A DNA stretch of 64,000 bases. Source: Amoebophrya sp. A120 (lineage: Eukaryota > Sar > Dinophyceae > Syndiniales > Amoebophryaceae). Of this stretch, positions 59,542-64,000 are shown piece by piece. The stretch is taken from the NCBI GenBank assembly GCA_905178155.1, contig CAJINV010000001.1, positions 10,404,240-10,468,239 on the forward strand, given 5' to 3'. The notes beneath the pieces were generated by a model, which saw only the letters and a program-made list of their open reading frames with translations, had not been told where the DNA came from and made no database searches. The position numbers and the translations under genes are program-made. Position 1 is the stretch's first letter, and every line of letters begins with the position of its first letter.

Positions 59542-62500
59542 ATGGTATCCCCAACAAGAGATTCGAAAGCCAGCGGTCCGCGGTTGAGGGGTTTCAGAAT
59601 CTGGGGTCGGCACATTTCATTTCTGACCTTCTCACTAGCACTGGCATGGTTCTTCCGCACCGCAACCGCTGCGGATCTTTTCGGTTTCAGGGCCGCGGCA
59701 GATTCGGATTCCGAAGAAGGTGAATTCGCTAGCCCCACGACGGACAGAAAATGGGAGCTGATACAGAACGACAAGGGCCTGACATGCTATCGGCGGCTCG
59801 ATGTCATCGGGCAGCCGGCGCTACGGACGGACACCATCGTCTTTGACCTGGACGAAACTATTTCCCTGATCACAGTCGACATCCGGTCGGGTGACAGCGA
59901 TGCGACAAAGCGCTCCCACTGTGCTATCTCGATGGGCGGCGGCAAGGGATTCGATAAACCAGGAACTACACCAGCTACAGTTGAAGCGGTTCCCGACAAG
60001 AACGTAGATGGGCAAAAGAGGAAACCGAAACGCGTGAGGTTCGAAGACGTAAATGATAGCACCAGTCCTTCGGCGTCTTTGCCCTCTTCGAGAAGAACGC
60101 CGTCGTTTGGCGAGCGATATTCATCTCTAGGATCGGCGTCAGCTAACATAGGAGCGCAAGAGAGCTCTGCTTCTGACCGGCGCACACGCGACCAGCATCA
60201 GGAGCTGCAGCAGCAGCAACAATATTCTGGGGTCGCGACTACCTTGGCCTTGCTGCCAGGGTTTGTAAAACTGGGCGGCAACTACCGAATCGAAAGGCTA
60301 CTGCACACAGTCCGCATGGCGCATAATGCCGGTATGAAACTCCTGCTGATGACCAGAAATCAAGGTGGAGTGTATCGCATCCTTTCCTTCCTGCGGAACT
60401 GCGTTCCCGGGTTGCTGCCCTACTTCAAGCATATAATATCGCTGCACGACAGCCACATTGTGACCAATCCAGACGTAAAGAAGTCGGTGAGAACTTTCCT
60501 ACACGGCGTTACTATTAGACACGACCACGGTTACCTGCACAGTCACGATTGGGAGCGGTACGCAGCTCGGCTGGACGTCAGGGAGTTCCCTTTAGGCGCG
60601 CGCGATCTGGGGCTGGATGACGACGCTTTGCAACGCGCGCGAAACGGGTTTGAGGGACTTCTGCGCGCACTGTGGCCACCTGCGCGTAGCAATCCGCACA
60701 GCGTCAAAATTCCGGCCATCAGTAAAGCGAGTCTGCTGCGAGTGCTCGCGCCGAAACTCCGACTGTCGGCGGAAAGAATGCTGTTGGTTGATGACGATGT
60801 AAATCAGCACATCCCGAATCTCGACGAGGTGTGGTTCCGCGGGGATGATAAACCGAGGAAAACTGGATCTACAACTTCCTCGCGGGACAGAAGAGCAATG
60901 CAGCCCCCGTCATCTGTCGGCGGCGCGAAGAAGCGAATGGAAGCCCTGAACGACGAACTTGTTTCTGTCAATGGGTGGTCTCGGGCGAGCATGAACGCGC
61001 CTGAAGTTGCAGCTGCTGATCAACCGCATTCGCGGGTGGTAGCGCCGTCTTCTCCACTTTCGCAGGAGGACCAACGCGCCGGCGGGCGGCACACACTCAG
61101 TCAGACAACCACAACTATTCCGGTGCTCAGTGGAATGTACGGCACGCAGGACACAAACTGCCTCGCCACAAGCAAATCCAGGGCAAGGGGGACCGGCGTC
61201 AGCAAAAGCAGGACAACTGCAACATCCACTACAACACCGTTCTTAGCTGCCTTCCAGCAGCTCGTCACAATCAATTCCCACGATGCAGATGTGAAAGTAA
61301 GGGCGGATCCTGCGGACAACACTAGAACCACAGCTGCACTTCCTGGTCAGACGAGGACAGTCACCGGTACCTCCGTAATTAGTCCGCAGCGAGTTGCGGC
61401 AGGTAGAAAAAAACTTTTCAGCACCGATCTACAGGAGCCGCCATTCGACCCACTGGGCTTTCTCAGTGGTCCCGATGACGATCTTTCCACTCAAGATCCG
61501 ACGACTGACGAATCCCCCGAGGATGAAGAAGTGCCTGAGGCAGACGAATTTCGAAATCCAAAGGCCAACGGCCCGCAAAAACCTGGAGCGCGAAGGAGAA
61601 TCTGTAGTACTGGAGCTACTCCGGCAAAAGTAAATGATGTACAGGATGCGGAGCCTGACTGCGTCCAGCAAGAAGACCAAATTGTAAAAGGCCTGGCTGC
61701 CCTTACTCTGCGCAATGCTTACGAAAGGTGTCGTGAGGACCTCCGAGAGGTAGACGAGGAAGATGTTGACGTGATAAGTCTTGATCATTCCGCTCACGCA
61801 CCGGTGGGTGTTTTGGACGTGGGAAAGAACCATGCACCAGATGGACAAATGCACGACGGGGCAACGGGTCGAAACAGTAGTAGATTCTGTGTGTACGAGT
61901 ACACCTCCCTGGCAGACATTGTACCAAGGACCAACGAGACGGCGCAGCCATTAGCCGGAAACTGGAACGTCGCAAGACTGAACCAAAACCAACTACAAGC
62001 CATCAACGCATACACAACGAACAGGTGCAGCACTGGGGTTAAAAAGCTGGTCAAGAAGGTTTGCAAACGCTTGAACCCCCTGGCGGCCAGCGCAGGAGAG
62101 GACTGCTGCGGTAGTGTGAACTGGTGCTCTGGCGAGCGAGACTTCGAAGACGGGGACGAAGAAGTAAAGCCATCGAGCAAGGAGATCTGGAAGGGCAGAC
62201 AGCAACGAGACCCGCAGCTCCTGGAGGAAGCAGAACGACGGCCTGGTGTTCCTGCGAGAAGGAAATCAACCCAAAAGCATGACACGCGGCTGCGCGAAGA
62301 AGATTTACTGGCAGAAGACCAAATGCTTCCGCGTGGCTGTCTCGTCCGCAAGTCCGATGAATTCGAAAATTTGCTGCATGCACTCTTCCCGTACGAGCCG
62401 CTACACCCGCTGGGAGGTATCGGCGGCGGCAGGGCTGAGGGCGTTCTCCACTGGCCGGGGTCGCACCGGGAACACTTGGATAACGAGTTTGGTTTGTTGG

Positions 62501-62883
62501 ACTTCATGATCCATGACACGGTCGGCCTCGAGGACAAGCTGAAGCCACAAGCAGCGCAACTACACCTCCACGACTATGACAGCGACGAACTGGCACAGAT
62601 ACGCCACGAGGGAAAGATGCTTTCTGCCGCGTTGACACCCTACGTCGGAACAAGATCTATGTTGAGCAAAGAATCTCCTGCCTCCGCAGGTGGAGAAGCA
62701 AGAAGCAGCAGCGCTGGGCAAGGCGCAGGTCCGGACCGGCAACCGCTTGGTTTATCTAGTGGAAAAACTCGGGCGCCGGGACTCGGCAATACTTTCGCCC
62801 GGAAAGTTCTAGACACGAACGACGATGCGCACAAGGCACTGCGACAAGCAAGCGGCACGAATGCTGACAAGTATCTAATTTAG
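59542..62883 (+). CDS. HAD-superfamily (FCP1/SCP-like) phosphatase with signal peptide
   Basis: A single uninterrupted frame of 1113 residues. The N-terminus has a hydrophobic stretch (HISFLTFSLALAWFFRTATAA) that reads as a signal peptide or anchor. HAD motifs in order: motif I VFDLDETIS (D102, D104, T106), motif II LLMTRNQG (Thr 271), motif III lysine in ISKASLLRVL, motif IV LLVDDDVNQH (D417-D419). DxDxT is the FCP1/SCP-type signature, so it is probably a protein phosphatase. An insert of about 165 residues between motifs I and II is Ser/Arg/Glu-rich. From about residue 435 to the end the protein is low complexity with short structured islands. A signal peptide on this normally nuclear/cytosolic family is odd; secondary-plastid or ER/secretory targeting is possible. 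Intronless, like the AAA+ gene. Confidence 0.75.
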   Translation: MVSPTRDSKASGPRLRGFRIWGRHISFLTFSLALAWFFRTATAADLFGFRAAADSDSEEGEFASPTTDRKWELIQNDKGLTCYRRLDVIGQPALRTDTIVFDLDETISLITVDIRSGDSDATKRSHCAISMGGGKGFDKPGTTPATVEAVPDKNVDGQKRKPKRVRFEDVNDSTSPSASLPSSRRTPSFGERYSSLGSASANIGAQESSASDRRTRDQHQELQQQQQYSGVATTLALLPGFVKLGGNYRIERLLHTVRMAHNAGMKLLLMTRNQGGVYRILSFLRNCVPGLLPYFKHIISLHDSHIVTNPDVKKSVRTFLHGVTIRHDHGYLHSHDWERYAARLDVREFPLGARDLGLDDDALQRARNGFEGLLRALWPPARSNPHSVKIPAISKASLLRVLAPKLRLSAERMLLVDDDVNQHIPNLDEVWFRGDDKPRKTGSTTSSRDRRAMQPPSSVGGAKKRMEALNDELVSVNGWSRASMNAPEVAAADQPHSRVVAPSSPLSQEDQRAGGRHTLSQTTTTIPVLSGMYGTQDTNCLATSKSRARGTGVSKSRTTATSTTTPFLAAFQQLVTINSHDADVKVRADPADNTRTTAALPGQTRTVTGTSVISPQRVAAGRKKLFSTDLQEPPFDPLGFLSGPDDDLSTQDPTTDESPEDEEVPEADEFRNPKANGPQKPGARRRICSTGATPAKVNDVQDAEPDCVQQEDQIVKGLAALTLRNAYERCREDLREVDEEDVDVISLDHSAHAPVGVLDVGKNHAPDGQMHDGATGRNSSRFCVYEYTSLADIVPRTNETAQPLAGNWNVARLNQNQLQAINAYTTNRCSTGVKKLVKKVCKRLNPLAASAGEDCCGSVNWCSGERDFEDGDEEVKPSSKEIWKGRQQRDPQLLEEAERRPGVPARRKSTQKHDTRLREEDLLAEDQMLPRGCLVRKSDEFENLLHALFPYEPLHPLGGIGGGRAEGVLHWPGSHREHLDNEFGLLDFMIHDTVGLEDKLKPQAAQLHLHDYDSDELAQIRHEGKMLSAALTPYVGTRSMLSKESPASAGGEARSSSAGQGAGPDRQPLGLSSGKTRAPGLGNTFARKVLDTNDDAHKALRQASGTNADKYLI

Positions 62884-64000
62884 ACAGGCACTTGCAAAGG
62901 AACTATGGGTGCTGAGGCGACCACAAATTAAGCACCGAGACTGACTAATTTAAAAGCTACATACTATGTGCAAACTACACCAGCTTGACCACGCACGACT
63001 GGACTTGCAGCAGCTCATGATCTCTATCGAAGTGGCGATCGACCAACCCCCTTTTCACTTTTTTCGCACAATTTTTTACTGCACTTACTTACATACTTGA
63101 CGACAAGAAAATGATGTCTTGCCACGAAGAGCTCTCATCTCCAAAAGTAAAAGGTAAGTACCGTACTCCGTGGCTCGGTGTCGCTGTATTTGCTGAACTA
63201 GAGGCCAAGGGGGCGAGGATGGTACAAGCCAAAAGAAAAAGATCGCGCAAAGTGCCGGGGCGTCGAAATTACTTAATTTCCTGCTGGCCATTTAGCGATA
63301 ACTCGCGACGGAAGCAAATCTGGCCAGCATAGTAAAATATGCCACTTATTTTGATGTTCTGGTTCTCGAGAATATTTAGAATGAAAATTGTGAATTGAAT
63401 TAAGCAAAAACAATGAGTAAGGTTGGAATGAGAAGCAATTCCAATTCGAACTGCATGTAGTGCCGTAAAAAATATATACTAAAAAGGAAAACGTTGACCT
63501 ACAGGTAGTTCTAGATTTAGTTTTGTCGTTGAGCTCTGTTTTGAGAAATGCACCCTTTACGTAGTCGGAGGTCTCTGAAAGTGGCCCGCCAGAGAGTATA
63601 GGCAAGCTTGTGTCTGAGGGCGGAGACTAGATTACTGTTTTCGAAGTTTCGTATAAAGATGTATGTTGATTGAACACAACTACATAAGAATGAATTCGTA
63701 CGATCTGTTAAAACGCAATTCTGATTGCCACTATAGGTTCGTTACGAGATTCGAATAGCTTCGCCCGCTGGGTGTGACATCGCAAACTTGCGCTAGAAGG
63801 AACATTTTTCACAGAGTTCACCTGCCGCGACGGCGCGCAGGCGTTTTCGGTATCAACTGAGAAAGACACTGCCTCTGCTGTCGTGCCGCAGTGCGTTTCC
63901 AGCTGCAAGGAAGCCCAGCCGGAAGCACATTGAAAACGCATCCGCAGCGCATCCCAGCCGGAAATGCCTCTTCAGGGCATTTCTACCGAGCTGGTGGAGA
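62884..64000. other. End of window: intergenic, possible first exon of a new gene
   Basis: The ATGATG at 63111 begins a short frame (MMSCHEELSSPKVKG) followed by donor GTAAGT at about 63155, which may be the first exon of a gene continuing downstream; no second exon is identified. Near 63963 a hairpin GAAATGCC...GGCATTTC is visible. No other gene is supported. Confidence 0.3.

Noticed and set aside
1-64000. tRNA, rRNA or spliced-leader genes
   Set aside because: No tRNA B-box/acceptor pairing and no dinoflagellate spliced-leader core was found by eye; a covariance search would be decisive.

Overview
Eukaryotic (protist) nuclear DNA of about 48-50% GC by eye. Every cellular gene I can support lies on the + strand, and most are cut by short GT-AG introns, usually with GTA donors and pyrimidine-CAG acceptors. 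One-strand gene order, short TIR elements acting as introns, and a tyrosine-recombinase retrotransposon are compatible with an alveolate of the dinoflagellate lineage; a euglenozoan or other protist cannot be excluded. I found no spliced-leader sequence, so the lineage is a low-confidence inference.

Layout: end of an unknown gene (2-661); a protein kinase with variant motifs (1920-5264); a small unknown gene (5501-6001); a 29-bp palindromic satellite around an assembly N (7007-8086); an intronless ClpB/torsin-like AAA+ gene with signal peptide and membrane segments (8798-12457); two tandem non-canonical poly(A)/U polymerase (Cid1/TUT-type) genes with long Gln/Pro/Ala/His-rich tails (14013-20475 and 24968-30219); a gene-free stretch; an unknown gene (34871-37233); an Oxa1/YidC-type insertase gene (37889-40170); a diacylglycerol kinase-like gene (40675-42736); a TPR plus Aha1_N co-chaperone fusion gene (43892-45815); a 13.1-kb YR retrotransposon (46193-59340); and an intronless HAD/FCP1-like phosphatase gene with a signal peptide (59542-62883).

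Two discoveries dominate. First, four short (256-280 bp) TIR elements of two families share termini TATC...GATA and each has an exact 5-bp target-site duplication. Three sit inside coding exons, and removing the element plus one duplication exactly restores the reading frame, in one case the precise register of a TPR repeat. They behave as introner-like elements whose exact excision would not use GT-AG borders. Two of different families lie only 51 bp apart in one polymerase gene.

Second, the retrotransposon has the split direct repeat plan A1-ORFs-B1-A2-B2 of PAT/Ngaro/VIPER-type elements, with RT (YVDD), RNase H and tyrosine recombinase. Its Gag-like gene contains four phase-consistent GT-AG introns that join to a 1026-residue protein, and about 3.5 kb of unfamiliar ORFs precede it.

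Exon coordinates given for spliced genes come from reading frame phase and splice signals by eye; where totals divide exactly into codons I say so. Functions are motif-based and no database was searched.
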